DNA from: Verrucomicrobiota bacterium | GTDB taxonomy: Bacteria > Verrucomicrobiota > Verrucomicrobiia > Verrucomicrobiales > Verrucomicrobiaceae | Direction of reading: 5' to 3' | DNA: 64,000 nt | Assembly: GCA_025360015.1 (NCBI GenBank) | Contig: JANYCZ010000011.1 | Span: forward strand, 124,001-188,000 | In this document: positions 1 to 8,962 of the stretch, piece after piece | Numbering within the stretch: the first letter of the stretch is position 1 | How the letters are laid out: every line of letters starts with the position of its first letter | Notes under the pieces: generated by a model | Seen by the model: the letters and a program-made list of their open reading frames with translations, nothing else | What the model was told of the DNA's origin: nothing | Databases searched by the model: none | Program-made: the position numbers and the translations under genes

Positions 1-1286
1 TCCGGCGGGCGGGTCATGGCGGCGATGCGCGCCTTCGATCCGGCCTCATCCATGATGTCGATGGCCTTGTCGGGAAGGAAACGGGCAGGCAGGTAGCGTG
101 AACTGAGATTCACGGCGGACCTGAGTGCGTCCTCGCTGTACTTCGCCTTGTGGTGCATCTCGTATTTGCCACGGAGGCCGAAGAGAATCTTGATGGCGTC
201 CTCAACGGACGGCTCCTCAATTTTCACGCTCTGGAAGCGGCGCTCGAGCGCGGAGTCCTTCTCGATGTACTTGCGGTATTCATTGAGAGTGGTGGCACCG
301 ACGCATTGCAGCTCGCCACGGCTGAGGGCGGGCTTGATGATGTTGCTGGCGTCCATGGCACCTTCAGCGCCACCGGCGCCGACGATGGTGTGCAGCTCGT
401 CAATGAAGAGAATGACGTTCTTGTTGCGGCGGATTTCATCCATGACCGCCTTGATGCGCTCTTCAAACTGGCCGCGATATTTCGTCCCAGCGACCATGAG
501 GGCGAGGTCGAGGGTGATCACTTTCTTGTCGCGCAGAATTTCAGGGACGTTGCCAGCGGCAATTTCCTGGGCCAGGCCTTCGACGATGGCGGTCTTGCCG
601 ACACCGGCTTCACCGATGAGCACCGGGTTGTTCTTGGTGCGGCGGCAAAGGATCTGGATGACGCGGGCGATTTCGTCCGCGCGACCGATGACGGGGTCCA
701 TCTCGCCCTTGATGGCGAGCTCCGTGAGGTCGCGACCGAAGGCTTTGAGGGCCGGGGTCTTCTCGTTCTTCTTCTTGTCGCCTGACGGTGTGTTGCCGGT
801 GGGGCTGACGGGTTCGCTTTCCTCTTCTTCCTCTTCATTCTGGGAGGAGAAGTTGGGGTCGAGTTCCTTGAGGATTTCGCTGCGTGCCTTGTCGAGATTC
901 ACGTCGAGATTGCGCAGCACCTGGGCGGCGACCCCTTCGCCTTCGCGCAGGAGCCCGAGGAGGATGTGCTCCGTGCCGACATAGCTGTGGTTGAGCGCCT
1001 TGGCTTCCTTGGAGGCCAGGGCGAGGACCTTTTTGACCCTCGGGGTGTAGGGAATGTTGCCGACCATCTTGGTTTCAGGGCCGGAACCGACCTGCTGCTC
1101 CACCTGCATGCGCACGGTTTCGAGATCGAGGCCGAGCTTGGTCAAAACGTTCACAGCGACCCCCTGGCCGAGTTTGATCAGTCCGAGCAGAAGATGCTCT
1201 GTACCGACGTAGTTGTGGTTGAAACGATCGGCCTCCTTGCGGGCAAGGGCCAGGACCTGTTGGGCGCGTGGGGTGAAATTATTCAT
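1..1286 (-). CDS. clpC: ATP-dependent Clp protease ATP-binding subunit ClpC (partial, 3' end off the window)
   Basis: This is an AAA+ unfoldase that delivers substrates, in Firmicutes those marked with phospho-arginine by McsB, to the ClpP peptidase. About 428 N-terminal residues are visible. Two Clp_N repeats come first, each with the [13 protein letters not shown]-type motif ([13 protein letters not shown], then [13 protein letters not shown]). An acidic linker follows, and then AAA domain 1 with Walker [10 protein letters not shown] near position 600. The visible part ends at [12 protein letters not shown] at the window edge. I start at the second of two adjacent ATGs (1286), which gives [10 protein letters not shown], the family's usual N-terminus. 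It overlaps the mcsB stop by 8 bases, so it is probably translationally coupled. ClpC rather than ClpA or ClpB is supported by the mcsAB neighbours and the N-domain sequence. Confidence 0.95.
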   Translation of the reverse strand, partial: MNNFTPRAQQVLALARKEADRFNHNYVGTEHLLLGLIKLGQGVAVNVLTKLGLDLETVRMQVEQQVGSGPETKMVGNIPYTPRVKKVLALASKEAKALNHSYVGTEHILLGLLREGEGVAAQVLRNLDVNLDKARSEILKELDPNFSSQNEEEEEESEPVSPTGNTPSGDKKKNEKTPALKAFGRDLTELAIKGEMDPVIGRADEIARVIQILCRRTKNNPVLIGEAGVGKTAIVEGLAQEIAAGNVPEILRDKKVITLDLALMVAGTKYRGQFEERIKAVMDEIRRNKNVILFIDELHTIVGAGGAEGAMDASNIIKPALSRGELQCVGATTLNEYRKYIEKDSALERRFQSVKIEEPSVEDAIKILFGLRGKYEMHHKAKYSEDALRSAVNLSSRYLPARFLPDKAIDIMDEAGSKARIAAMTRPP

Positions 1287-2403
1287 CATTTTGGGTGGAG
1301 GGGGTACCTCCGGGGTTGGATTGAGATGTTGGAAAACTACCCGGCCCGTCGATGGATTGCAACCGGGCACGGGTTAAATCAGCGCGCATGCTGTCGCGTT
1401 CTTCAGGGGAGAGTTCACGCGCGGCGCTGAGCTGCAGGTGAGCAGGTTGAATTTCAAGCAGGAGCATGTCGATGAGGCTGCGGTCACAGTTGCCGACGAG
1501 GTCGAGATCTGCACCGAGACGCAGCATGGAAAGCAGATTCAATGCCTCTTTGGAAGTCAGGATGTGCGCATAGCGCAAAATGGCGAAGGCACGGCCGATC
1601 TGGTCGCGCAGCATGGTTTCGTGGTCTTCCTTGAGCTTGGCGCGGGCGGTGACTTCGGAGCGGACAACGCCTTCGATGACTTTTTCGATCTGGGCGATGA
1701 TTTCAGGCTCCGCCTCGCCCAGGGTGTGCTGATTGGAGATCTGGAAGAGGTTGCCCAGTGCTTCGGTGCCTTCACCATAGAGGCCGCGCACGGCGAGGCC
1801 GATCTTGCCGATGGCTTTGATCACCGGGTTGATCTGCTCGGTAAGCACCAACGCGGGCAGGTGCAGCATGACGGAGGCGCGCATGCCGGTGCCGAGATTG
1901 GTGGGGCAGGCGGTGAGGTAGCCGAGCTTCGGGTCAAAGGCGTAGGGCAGCATGGCTTCGAGCTCCGTGTCCACGCGGTCCACCACTTCAAAGGCGCTGG
2001 TGAGGTTCAGGCCGGGCCGGATGCCCTGAATGCGGAAGTGATCCTCCTCATTGATCATAATGGAGATGCTCTGCTTGCGGTCCACGACCACGGCGCAGCC
2101 GGAGGAGCGAGCCGCGTGCTCACGGCTGACGAGATGGCGCTCCACGAGCACCTGTTTGCGGATCTTGGTGAGTTCAGTGTAGTCCTCGCTGTAGCCGTCG
2201 CGCATTTCGGGGAGCTCTTCCACTACAGGGCGGGCACGTTCGAGCAGCTCGATGCGCTGGCGTTCCTGGCTGAAGCCGGGGAAGGGGTAGCCACGGAGAT
2301 TGCGGGCCAGACGGACGCGCGAGGTCATGACGACATCTGAATGCGGACCCGCGCCTTTCATCCAGTCGGCCGGGTTCTTGATCAGGGTGGCAAAGCGCAT
2401 CAT
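1279..2403 (-). CDS. mcsB: Protein arginine kinase McsB (ATP:guanido phosphotransferase family)
   Basis: McsB phosphorylates arginine residues in proteins and so marks them for ClpC-ClpP degradation. At 374 aa it is close to the family's usual length of about 350-360. Residues near the N-terminus ([19 protein letters not shown]) match the conserved SSRIRLARNL block. The phosphagen-kinase signature [18 protein letters not shown], with its catalytic Cys, is intact in the middle. The C-terminal 25 residues are Pro/Ser/Asn rich and look non-conserved. It lies between mcsA (77 bases upstream) and clpC (8-base overlap), the classical cluster order. In Firmicutes the cluster is controlled by CtsR, but no ctsR gene is next to it here. 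Confidence 0.95.
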   Translation of the reverse strand: MMRFATLIKNPADWMKGAGPHSDVVMTSRVRLARNLRGYPFPGFSQERQRIELLERARPVVEELPEMRDGYSEDYTELTKIRKQVLVERHLVSREHAARSSGCAVVVDRKQSISIMINEEDHFRIQGIRPGLNLTSAFEVVDRVDTELEAMLPYAFDPKLGYLTACPTNLGTGMRASVMLHLPALVLTEQINPVIKAIGKIGLAVRGLYGEGTEALGNLFQISNQHTLGEAEPEIIAQIEKVIEGVVRSEVTARAKLKEDHETMLRDQIGRAFAILRYAHILTSKEALNLLSMLRLGADLDLVGNCDRSLIDMLLLEIQPAHLQLSAARELSPEERDSMRADLTRARLQSIDGPGSFPTSQSNPGGTPSTQNDE

Positions 2404-2479
2404 GAGATTACGAAGTTGAACGTAGCAAGAGGGATACGCGTTGAATGACGCGGAAGGATGATTCCACGTGAAGCATCCT

Positions 2480-3031
2480 TCATTTGGATGCCTTGGGCTG
2501 GAGACTTTCGATCTCGGATTTCAATCTGGCAGCGTCCTCGTAGCGTTCTTCTTTCACGGCGAGATCGAGTTCGGCACGGAGCTTGGCAACATCCACCGGC
2601 GGCATTGGGGGAGCCGGGGCAGGGGAAGGTGCTTCCTTGACGGTTGTTGTGCGCTGGCGGGGCAGCATCTGTGGAGGGGGGGCGCTGGTGCTGCTGGGAC
2701 GCTTGCCGACATGCCGCGTGCCCTTGTGCATGTTGCGCAGCAGGCCGTCCAATCCATCGCGAAAGGCGGCATAGCATTCCGGGCAGCCCATGCGGCCGAT
2801 TTTTTTAAGCTGGGAGGCGGTGAAGCCGCAGGAGTCGCAGACGATCTCCATGCTGTCCGACTCCGTACGGTGTGACGGGCTGAGGAAGGCCTCCGCGAGA
2901 CCGAAGCCGGTCTCCTCGGTCACGCCCTTGGCCTTGGAGCAGGTCTCACACAGATTCACCGTGGTCATTTGACCGTTGATGATCTGGGTGAGGAACACAG
3001 TGGCCTCATTCTCGCAAACGTCGCATTTCAT
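2480..3031 (-). CDS. mcsA: McsA-like activator of McsB (zinc-binding, UVR domain)
   Basis: This is the activator or adaptor of the McsB arginine kinase. The 183-aa protein opens with CDVCENEA followed by NLCETCSKA, a pair of CxxC zinc motifs. A second pair follows (CDSCGF, then CPECYAAF), as in McsA. After a Pro/Ala-rich linker, the last 40 residues form a UvrB/UvrC (UVR) coiled motif (ELDLAVKEERYEDAARLKSE). It is first in the mcsA-mcsB-clpC operon, with a possible promoter just upstream. A generic UVR-domain protein is the alternative, but the zinc fingers and the neighbours make McsA the better call. Confidence 0.9.
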   Translation of the reverse strand: MKCDVCENEATVFLTQIINGQMTTVNLCETCSKAKGVTEETGFGLAEAFLSPSHRTESDSMEIVCDSCGFTASQLKKIGRMGCPECYAAFRDGLDGLLRNMHKGTRHVGKRPSSTSAPPPQMLPRQRTTTVKEAPSPAPAPPMPPVDVAKLRAELDLAVKEERYEDAARLKSEIESLQPKASK

Positions 3032-3089
3032 GGAAGTAATCGGGCATGTATTTCATGCCACACAGGGTGATACGAACGACAGCGCGTAC

Positions 3090-3118
3090 TGGTTATGACA
3101 GGTACTCGCGCCCGTCAA
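3090..3118 (-). promoter_or_regulatory. Candidate sigma-70-type promoter of mcsA-mcsB-clpC
   Basis: On the minus strand, TTGACG (3113-3118) is followed after 17 bases by TAACCA (3090-3095). The -35 box is good and the -10 box is weak. It sits 59 bases before the mcsA start and overlaps the end of the upstream HAD gene. I saw no CIRCE inverted repeat and no CtsR-type heptamer in this gap. Confidence 0.3.
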
Positions 3119-3729
3119 CCAATGCCCTGAGCCGACAGCCATTCGTCCAACTCCGCCTGCAACTGCGGATGCTTCGCAAAACTGTAGTGAAATGTCCGAA
3201 AACCCAGCCGCGCGGCGGTGGCGATGTTGGCCTCCAGATCGTCGATGTAAAAGGTGTGCGCGGGATCGAGATTTAACTGCGCGGCGGTCTTGAGGAAAAT
3301 CTCCTCGCCCGGCTTGGCGCAGCGCGCGGTGTGTGAATAGACGCCGTCCTGGAAATGCTGGAAGATGGAAAACTCGCGAAGAAAGTAGGCCTTGTGCAGT
3401 TCGTTCGTGTTCGAAAGCAGGTGCATGGGCAGCTTCCCAGCCAAGGCGCCGAGTGTGGCGTGCATGGGTTCATTCTGTGCAAAGATCTCGCACCAGATGG
3501 CCTCGAACTCTTGCGGAGTGCCGCGAAAGCCGGTGAGCGCCATACCCTGGCGGACGAACTCGGCGTCGTCCATGGCACCCACCTCATAGGGGCCTTTGAT
3601 ATCATCAAACAAGGTCAGCACCGTTTCCGCCGGATGGTCGCAAAGAGCGGCCAGCCGGCGGGCCGCGATGTTGAAGTCGAAGTCGATGAGGACTTTGCCG
3701 ATGTCTGAGAGGAGAACGGGCTGGGGCAT
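3115..3729 (-). CDS. HAD-superfamily hydrolase (YihX-like phosphatase)
   Basis: This is a probable small-molecule phosphatase of the haloacid dehalogenase superfamily, 204 aa. Motif I is LLSDIGKVLIDFD, the DxG variant found in YihX-type enzymes, where the second Asp of DxD is replaced. Motif II is LLSNTNE, motif III Lys lies in CAKPGEEIF, and motif IV is FYIDDLEAN. The alpha-helical cap (FDDIKGPYEVGAMDDAEF region) also resembles YihX, an alpha-D-glucose-1-phosphate phosphatase. The substrate here is not known. It lies on the same strand as mcsA but is probably transcribed separately. Confidence 0.8.
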   Translation of the reverse strand: MPQPVLLSDIGKVLIDFDFNIAARRLAALCDHPAETVLTLFDDIKGPYEVGAMDDAEFVRQGMALTGFRGTPQEFEAIWCEIFAQNEPMHATLGALAGKLPMHLLSNTNELHKAYFLREFSIFQHFQDGVYSHTARCAKPGEEIFLKTAAQLNLDPAHTFYIDDLEANIATAARLGFRTFHYSFAKHPQLQAELDEWLSAQGIG

Positions 3730-3794
3730 GGGCTTTGCTAGGCACGCGGGACCGCGTACGCCAGATGAATCCGTGAGGCGAATGACGGCGCAGA

Positions 3795-4565
3795 TTATTT
3801 CATCAACTGAGCGAGCTTCAGTTCGATGGCGTCGGCCCAGATCTGATAGCCGGCGGCGGAGAGGTGGAGGAAGTCGGGCATGATGTCCTTGCTGAGGCTG
3901 CCGTCGGGCTGGAGGAATTTGCCGCCGATGTCGAGGAAGAAGACGTTCTTGTTGTCGTCGAGCTTGGCGATGATGTCATTGACCTGCTTCAGCTTGTCGC
4001 GGCCTGGATTTGGGCTGGCTTTTTCACCGCGTGGAAAGACGGCGAGGAGAAGAATTTTGGCCTGTGGCTGCTTGGCGCGGATGGTTTTGACGATGGCGGT
4101 GACGCCTTTGGCAATGCCTTCGGCGGAGTCCGAACCGGAGTTGTTGGTGCCGATCATGAGCACGACGGCCTTGGGCTTGATGCCGCCATCGAGTTCGCCG
4201 TTTTCAATGCGCCAGAGGACGTGCTGCGTGCGGTCGCCGCCGATGCCGAAGTTTGCGGGTGTGTAGCCGTTGAAGGCTTTTGCCCAGACGTCCTTGCCAT
4301 TGCCCGCCCAGCCGGCGGTGATGGAGTCGCCGAGGAAGACGAGCTGTGTCTTGCCTTCCTTGGCGATGCTGACGAACTTTTCGTGCGAAGCGATGAAGCC
4401 AGGGTTGACCTTGCCGTCCTTGCCATACTTCTCGGCAGGCACATCAGGGGCCTGGGGTGGCATGACGACAGCAGGGGCGGCTGGGGCGGCGGCGGGAGCC
4501 GGAGTCTGAGACTGGGCGGCTGAGATGAACAGGAGGAGTGAGAATGCGAATGGCGTGATTTTCAT
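3795..4565 (-). CDS. Secreted SGNH/GDSL-type hydrolase (platelet-activating-factor acetylhydrolase-like)
   Basis: This is a predicted exported esterase of the SGNH fold, 256 aa. I start at the ATG at 4565, because it gives a clean signal peptide (MKITPFAFSLLLFISAAQSQ); the 18 codons upstream are not signal-like. A Pro/Ala-rich linker follows. Block I is FLGDSITAGW with the nucleophile Ser, block II is NFGIGGDRT, block III is MIGTNN, and block V is PDFLHLSAAGY with the catalytic Asp/His. The natural ester is unknown. Proteins of this type are common in Verrucomicrobia and Planctomycetes and often act on carbohydrate acetyl groups, which is only a family-level inference. Confidence 0.85.
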   Translation of the reverse strand: MKITPFAFSLLLFISAAQSQTPAPAAAPAAPAVVMPPQAPDVPAEKYGKDGKVNPGFIASHEKFVSIAKEGKTQLVFLGDSITAGWAGNGKDVWAKAFNGYTPANFGIGGDRTQHVLWRIENGELDGGIKPKAVVLMIGTNNSGSDSAEGIAKGVTAIVKTIRAKQPQAKILLLAVFPRGEKASPNPGRDKLKQVNDIIAKLDDNKNVFFLDIGGKFLQPDGSLSKDIMPDFLHLSAAGYQIWADAIELKLAQLMK

Positions 4566-4708
4566 GCGCGCGAATTCTGGCGGATGGGTCGCAAGGTGGC
4601 AATACGAAAGAGCGGGCAACTCTTTGCGTTATTGCCAGTGCGCGGTGTCAGCCTCTTCCGGTTCCTGCCCCGCTGAATCCGGTTACGCGCGTTTTTCCTT
4701 CACCAGGA

Positions 4709-4738
4709 TTGACGCGGTCTGCCGGTTTTGACTAGCAT
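4709..4738 (+). promoter_or_regulatory. Candidate promoter of formaldehyde dehydrogenase gene
   Basis: TTGACG (4709-4714) is separated by 18 bases from TAGCAT (4733-4738), which leaves an expected 5' leader of about 38 bases. The leader shows no Shine-Dalgarno sequence before the ATG at 4783. Confidence 0.45.
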
Positions 4739-4782
4739 GACCGGAATTCACGAAATTCAACCAACCACAACCACACACTATT

Positions 4783-5979
4783 ATGCCAAGCAATCATGGC
4801 GTCGCCTACATGGGGACCGGAAAGGTAGAGGTTCAGAGCATCGACTTCCCCAAGCTGGAGCTGCGCGAACAACGTCGCAAATGCCACCACGGAGTCATCC
4901 TCAAAGTCGTCTGTACCAACATTTGCGGCTCCGACCAGCACATGGTGCGCGGTCGTACCACCGCGCAGAAAGGGCTGATTCTCGGCCATGAAATCACAGG
5001 CGAAGTCATTGAGACTGGCCGCGATGTGGAATTCATCAAGAAAGGCGACATTGTGAGCGTGCCCTTCAACATCGCCTGCGGACGCTGCGCCAACTGCAAG
5101 GAAGGCAAGACCGGCATCTGCCTGAATGTGAATCCAGCCCGGCCTGGCGCGGCTTATGGCTACGTGGACATGGGCGGCTGGGTCGGTGGTCAGGCGGAGT
5201 ATGTGATGATCCCCTACGCGGATTTCAATCTGCTGAAGTTTCCGGATCGCGATCAGGCGCTGGCCAAGATCAAGGACCTCACCCTGCTTTCAGACATTTT
5301 CCCCACCGGCTATCACGGTGCAGTCACTGCTGGCGTGGGACCTGGTGCGACCGTTTACATCGCTGGTGCCGGCCCCGTTGGCCTCGCCTGCGCGGCGTCC
5401 TGCCATCTGCTCGGTGCCGCCGTGGTCATTGTGGGTGATTTGAACAAGGAGCGCCTTGCCCAAGCCCGCCGTTTCGGCTGTGAAACGGTGGACGTTTCCC
5501 TGTCCGCCTCCATTCAGGATCAGATCGAGAACATTCTCGGCGTGCCGGAAGTGGACTGCGCGGTGGATTGCGTCGGCTTTGAGGCCCGCGGTTGTGGTCA
5601 CAACCACAGCAAGGAAGTGCCTGCCCAGGTGCTCAACAGCGTCATGGAAATCACCAAGGCGGGCGGTGCCATCGGCATTCCCGGACTCTACGTCACGGGC
5701 GATCCGGGCGCGGTCGATGAAGCGGCCAAGGTTGGCGCTCTGTCCATCCGCATCGGTCTCGGCTGGGCCAAGAGTCACACCTTCGTTACCGGCCAGTGCC
5801 CGGTGATGCGCTACCACCGCCGCCTGATGATGGCGATCCTGCATGACAAGATCAAAATCGCCAAGGCGACGAACGTGCAGGTGATCTCGCTGAAGGGCGC
5901 ACCGAAGGGCTACGTGGATTTCGACAAGGGCGCCGCGCGGAAGTACGTCATCGACCCGCACGGCATGGTGAAAGCCTGA
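4783..5979 (+). CDS. fdhA: Glutathione-independent formaldehyde dehydrogenase (zinc-dependent MDR family)
   Basis: It oxidises formaldehyde to formate with tightly bound NAD, as in the Pseudomonas putida enzyme, in the cytoplasm. The 398-aa length matches that family. Catalytic zinc ligands are Cys48 (NICGSDQ) and His69-Glu70 (GHE). The structural zinc site is Cys99, Cys102, Cys105 and Cys113. A Rossmann motif (AGAGPVGLA) follows, and there is the insertion typical of the glutathione-independent group (FPTGYHGAVTAGV; GCGHNHSKEVP). It stands alone between a promoter-like sequence and a strong terminator. A related alcohol dehydrogenase or dismutase activity is possible, because the family includes formaldehyde dismutase. 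Confidence 0.92.
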   Translation: MPSNHGVAYMGTGKVEVQSIDFPKLELREQRRKCHHGVILKVVCTNICGSDQHMVRGRTTAQKGLILGHEITGEVIETGRDVEFIKKGDIVSVPFNIACGRCANCKEGKTGICLNVNPARPGAAYGYVDMGGWVGGQAEYVMIPYADFNLLKFPDRDQALAKIKDLTLLSDIFPTGYHGAVTAGVGPGATVYIAGAGPVGLACAASCHLLGAAVVIVGDLNKERLAQARRFGCETVDVSLSASIQDQIENILGVPEVDCAVDCVGFEARGCGHNHSKEVPAQVLNSVMEITKAGGAIGIPGLYVTGDPGAVDEAAKVGALSIRIGLGWAKSHTFVTGQCPVMRYHRRLMMAILHDKIKIAKATNVQVISLKGAPKGYVDFDKGAARKYVIDPHGMVKA

Positions 5980-6003
5980 TCTGTTTTTGGGAATTAGGTT
6001 GAG

Positions 6004-6036
6004 AAAACCCTCCTGCTGCGAAGCGGGAGGGTTTTT
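6004..6036 (+). terminator. Rho-independent terminator after fdhA
   Basis: Arms aaaaccctcc (6004-6013) and ggagggtttt (6026-6035) flank a 12-base loop that contains a further GCT/AGC pairing, and a run of T follows. The A-rich left arm makes it a possible bidirectional terminator, since the glutaredoxin-like gene converges from the other side. Confidence 0.8.
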
Positions 6037-6076
6037 GATTGGCCGTCGGCCTAGAAGGTGCGTAAACGCTGGGTAT

Positions 6077-6098
6077 CGACAGACAGTAGTGTCTGTCG
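6077..6098. repeat. Perfect 9-bp palindrome with 4-base loop (REP-like)
   Basis: Arms CGACAGACA (6077-6085) and TGTCTGTCG (6090-6098) flank GTAG, in the gap between two convergent genes and 40 bases past a terminator. There is no T-tract, so it is probably not the terminator itself. Its form (short perfect arms, intergenic) suggests a dispersed repeat, but no second copy is seen in the window. Confidence 0.5.
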
Positions 6099-6108
6099 TA
6101 CTCCCGAA

Positions 6109-6465
6109 TCAGCCCACGAATTTCAACGTGCCCACCTGACCTGCAGCCATCGCGGCGTGCTGGGCGTCGGTGCAGGCGGAATCCGTCGGGGCGTCAGCCG
6201 GTGCTTCGTTCTTTTCGAGCAGGCCGTTCTGAGTCATCCAGGTTTCCACTTCGTCGCCGCTGATGTCAGCGAGCATGGTGCCGTTGATTTCCACGCAGGG
6301 GGACAGGGGCTGGCCGCTCTTTTGTTCCATCTCCCAGCGGAATGCGGGATTTTTGATGATGTCCTTCTCTTCGAAAGCGAGATCGTATTTGCGGAAGATG
6401 GCACGGATGCCTTCGCTCCAGCCGCAGTAGGTTTTTAGGTAGGCGGTGATTTTGGGTGTTTGCAT
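6109..6465 (-). CDS. Glutaredoxin-like thiol-disulfide protein
   Basis: The 118-aa protein has a thioredoxin/glutaredoxin fold pattern. The N-terminal strand ITAYLKTYCGWSEGIR carries a CxxS (monothiol-type) active site, and LSPCVEINGTMLADISGDEVE matches the cis-Pro and glutathione-site region. The C-terminal 35 residues are Ala/Asp-rich and not part of the usual domain. Glutaredoxins reduce disulfides or handle Fe-S clusters using glutathione, and which applies here is not decided by sequence. It converges on fdhA with a terminator between them. Confidence 0.75.
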   Translation of the reverse strand: MQTPKITAYLKTYCGWSEGIRAIFRKYDLAFEEKDIIKNPAFRWEMEQKSGQPLSPCVEINGTMLADISGDEVETWMTQNGLLEKNEAPADAPTDSACTDAQHAAMAAGQVGTLKFVG

Positions 6466-6535
6466 GGTGCGTTGGGTTACGTCCTCAGCCTAGCGGGCGA
6501 CGCAGCGAATGCAAATGGCCAGCGGGCAAGGCCTG

Positions 6536-8860
6536 TCACAACGTCATGCTCTTGACGGACGTCTCACGCCACGTGTCAGACGGGTGCAAAACGAGATTGA
6601 GCGTGGTCATGACGGTCTGGGCGGAGTAAGGCTTGGGCAGGAAGTGCCTGACGCCCATCTCGGCTACTTTGGCCGGGCCACCCAGATGTGAGACCCCGCT
6701 GGATGCGATGATTTTCACCTCAGGATTGATGCGCTGGAGCATCAGAATGGTGGCCGGGCCGTCCATGATCGGCATCATCATATCCGTCAGTACGACGGCG
6801 ATTTCCGCGTTGTGCTGGGAGTATATCGCCACGGCCTCCACGCCATCGGCGGCCACCATGGTGCGATAGTCCAGCGCCTCCAGGGTCTGCCGTGTGGTGG
6901 TGCGGATGGCCTCCTCATCATCCACGATCAGGATCAGTTCACCTTTGCCGAGTGGCATCGGCTGCACCTCGGCGGGCGGTGGTGCGCTGCATTTGCCCGT
7001 GTTGGGAACTGCTGGCAGGCAAATGGTGAACGTGGTGTCCCGATTGGGCTCACTCGTGACCGTGATAAAGCCACCGTGGCTCTTGGTGATGCTCAGCACT
7101 GTGGACAGACCGAGGCCCGTGCCTTTGCCAATTTCTTTCGTTGTGAAGAAGGGGTCGAAAATCTTGTCCACGACATCCGGTGGAATGCCGATGCCAGTGT
7201 CGCTCACGCTAAGCATGACGTAGGCTCCAGGCTTGGCGTCCATCTGCAAGGCTGCGGCGGCTTCATCGAGGATGGTGCTGCATGCGGTGATGGCAACCGT
7301 TCCCCCGGTGGGCAGGGCATCACGCGCATTGACGCATAAGTTGAGCAGGATCTGATGCAACTGCGTGGCATCTCCCAGGAATGAAGGCAGGTCCTCGGGC
7401 AGGCTGCTGATGCAGTGGATGTTCTTGGGGAAGGTGTCCTGGACGAAGTGCTGGATGTCTTTGATCAGCGGCCCGGCGCGCAGCTCCGTGCGCTTGCCCT
7501 CCACGCCGCGCGCAAAGGTCAGGATCTGCCGCACCAGATCCGCTCCGCGCCTGGCGCTGCTTTCGATGCCGCCCAGGATGGAAAGCGTACGCGCATTGGT
7601 GTTGGTGAGCCGCAGCAGCTCGATGGACATGAGGATCGGCGTGAGCACGTTGTTGAGATCATGGGCGATGCCTCCGGCCAGCGTCCCCACGCTTTCGAGG
7701 CGCTGGGCGCGCAGAAACTGCTGCTCCAGTTTTTTCTTTTCGGTGATGTCCGTCACGATGCCGAGGAAGCCGGTGACCTCTCCGTCGTCATCCAGCATGC
7801 CCGTCATGCTCAGAGAGACGGCCACGCGGCTGCCGTCCTTCCGCACGTAGCTGCACTCATGTTCACGGATGGTGCCGAAGGTTGCATAAGAGACGTAAAT
7901 CTCGAAGCCTGGAGCGACCGCCTTGCCCGTATCCCGCGCGAGTTCCGCGGCCATGCGCTCCATCTCAGGTGCATCATGAAACAGCTCCGGTGTGAGGCTG
8001 CCGACGACTTCCTGCCGTGAATACCCCGTGAGTTTTTCAGCGCCGCAGTTGAAGGTGGCGATCAATCCCTTCGTGTTCATGCTGATGATCCCGCACGCTG
8101 CGCTCTCCAGCACGGCATTCTGCAGATAGGACAGCTCCTGTACCTTCAGGCTGGTGTCGATGAGCCGTTCCATGGTGGAGATCTGGCCGCGCGTCAGCAG
8201 CCAGGCTGTTATCAGGGTGATGCTCCCCGTCACAGCGATCTGCAGCCAGTCCAGCAGGCGGATGTGCTCGTCGATGTCGGTGTTGACCACGATGAGCTTA
8301 TGGGAGGCCTGGTCCAAGGAGGCGGCCATGGCATCGCACTCTTCGATAAGCTTTTCTCCCATGCCGCCCAGCAGGGTGCTGGTGGCATCCGTGCGGGGGT
8401 AGAGCTTCTTCATCACTTGGGCTGTTTTTAAATAGCTGCCATGGGCCTGTTCCAGCTTTTTGTGAATGTCAGCGAGTTGTCCGCCAGTGGCATGCTGCAC
8501 CAGGGTGTTGGAATGGATGGACTCCTCACAGGTGTTCATGAGGCCCCACACGAGATCAATGCGCCCGAGGTAATAGGTTTGCAGCGGCAGCGTGCTGCTC
8601 TCCGCCTGTAGCATCAGCCGGCTGAGCACCTGGCTGTCCGTGCGCTGTCGCCCCAGCAGATTGACCGCTCTCACCGTGGCGGCTCGCTGCTCCTCCAGAC
8701 TGGAGCCGATGCTTTCGAACACGACAAAACTCAGCACCAGCAGAAGGGTGGCACCGCCAAAGATGAGCCACAGACGCCTGAAAAAATGCCGCAGATTGGG
8801 CAGTTCCTGGCGCGCCGGCAGGGAGAATAAAGGCTTCTTCAAAAAATTGGTCACGCTCAT
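6536..8860 (-). CDS. Membrane hybrid sensor histidine kinase with PAS and receiver domains
   Basis: This is a 774-aa inner-membrane signal transducer. TM1 is at residues 29-49. A periplasmic four-helix region resembling the PilJ/NarX-type sensor (AVNLLGRQRTDSQVLSRLML, 66-84) follows, and TM2 lies at 204-223. A PAS domain spans about 245-375. HisKA has phospho-His400 (GGIAHDLNN). The ATPase domain has N box NLCVNARDAL, G1 DTGIGIP and G2 GKGTGLGLS. A C-terminal receiver (about 642-760) has DDEE and phospho-Asp693 (TDMMMP). No HAMP domain or output domain is present and no cognate regulator is adjacent, so a phosphorelay to a distant partner is likely. The ligand is unknown. Confidence 0.9.
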   Translation of the reverse strand: MSVTNFLKKPLFSLPARQELPNLRHFFRRLWLIFGGATLLLVLSFVVFESIGSSLEEQRAATVRAVNLLGRQRTDSQVLSRLMLQAESSTLPLQTYYLGRIDLVWGLMNTCEESIHSNTLVQHATGGQLADIHKKLEQAHGSYLKTAQVMKKLYPRTDATSTLLGGMGEKLIEECDAMAASLDQASHKLIVVNTDIDEHIRLLDWLQIAVTGSITLITAWLLTRGQISTMERLIDTSLKVQELSYLQNAVLESAACGIISMNTKGLIATFNCGAEKLTGYSRQEVVGSLTPELFHDAPEMERMAAELARDTGKAVAPGFEIYVSYATFGTIREHECSYVRKDGSRVAVSLSMTGMLDDDGEVTGFLGIVTDITEKKKLEQQFLRAQRLESVGTLAGGIAHDLNNVLTPILMSIELLRLTNTNARTLSILGGIESSARRGADLVRQILTFARGVEGKRTELRAGPLIKDIQHFVQDTFPKNIHCISSLPEDLPSFLGDATQLHQILLNLCVNARDALPTGGTVAITACSTILDEAAAALQMDAKPGAYVMLSVSDTGIGIPPDVVDKIFDPFFTTKEIGKGTGLGLSTVLSITKSHGGFITVTSEPNRDTTFTICLPAVPNTGKCSAPPPAEVQPMPLGKGELILIVDDEEAIRTTTRQTLEALDYRTMVAADGVEAVAIYSQHNAEIAVVLTDMMMPIMDGPATILMLQRINPEVKIIASSGVSHLGGPAKVAEMGVRHFLPKPYSAQTVMTTLNLVLHPSDTWRETSVKSMTL

Positions 8861-8962
8861 CGCATGATTACCATAGGTGAACTGCCAGCGGCCTCCCCTG
8901 GCAGTTGATTCAAAAGGACCTAAGCCTTTGGCGGGATACGGCTGTGAACCCGTGCGAAGAAA

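Noticed and set aside
3032-3114. Search for CIRCE or CtsR operators before mcsA
   Set aside because: No TTAGCACTC/GAGTGCTAA repeat and no tandem GGTCAAA heptamer is present.
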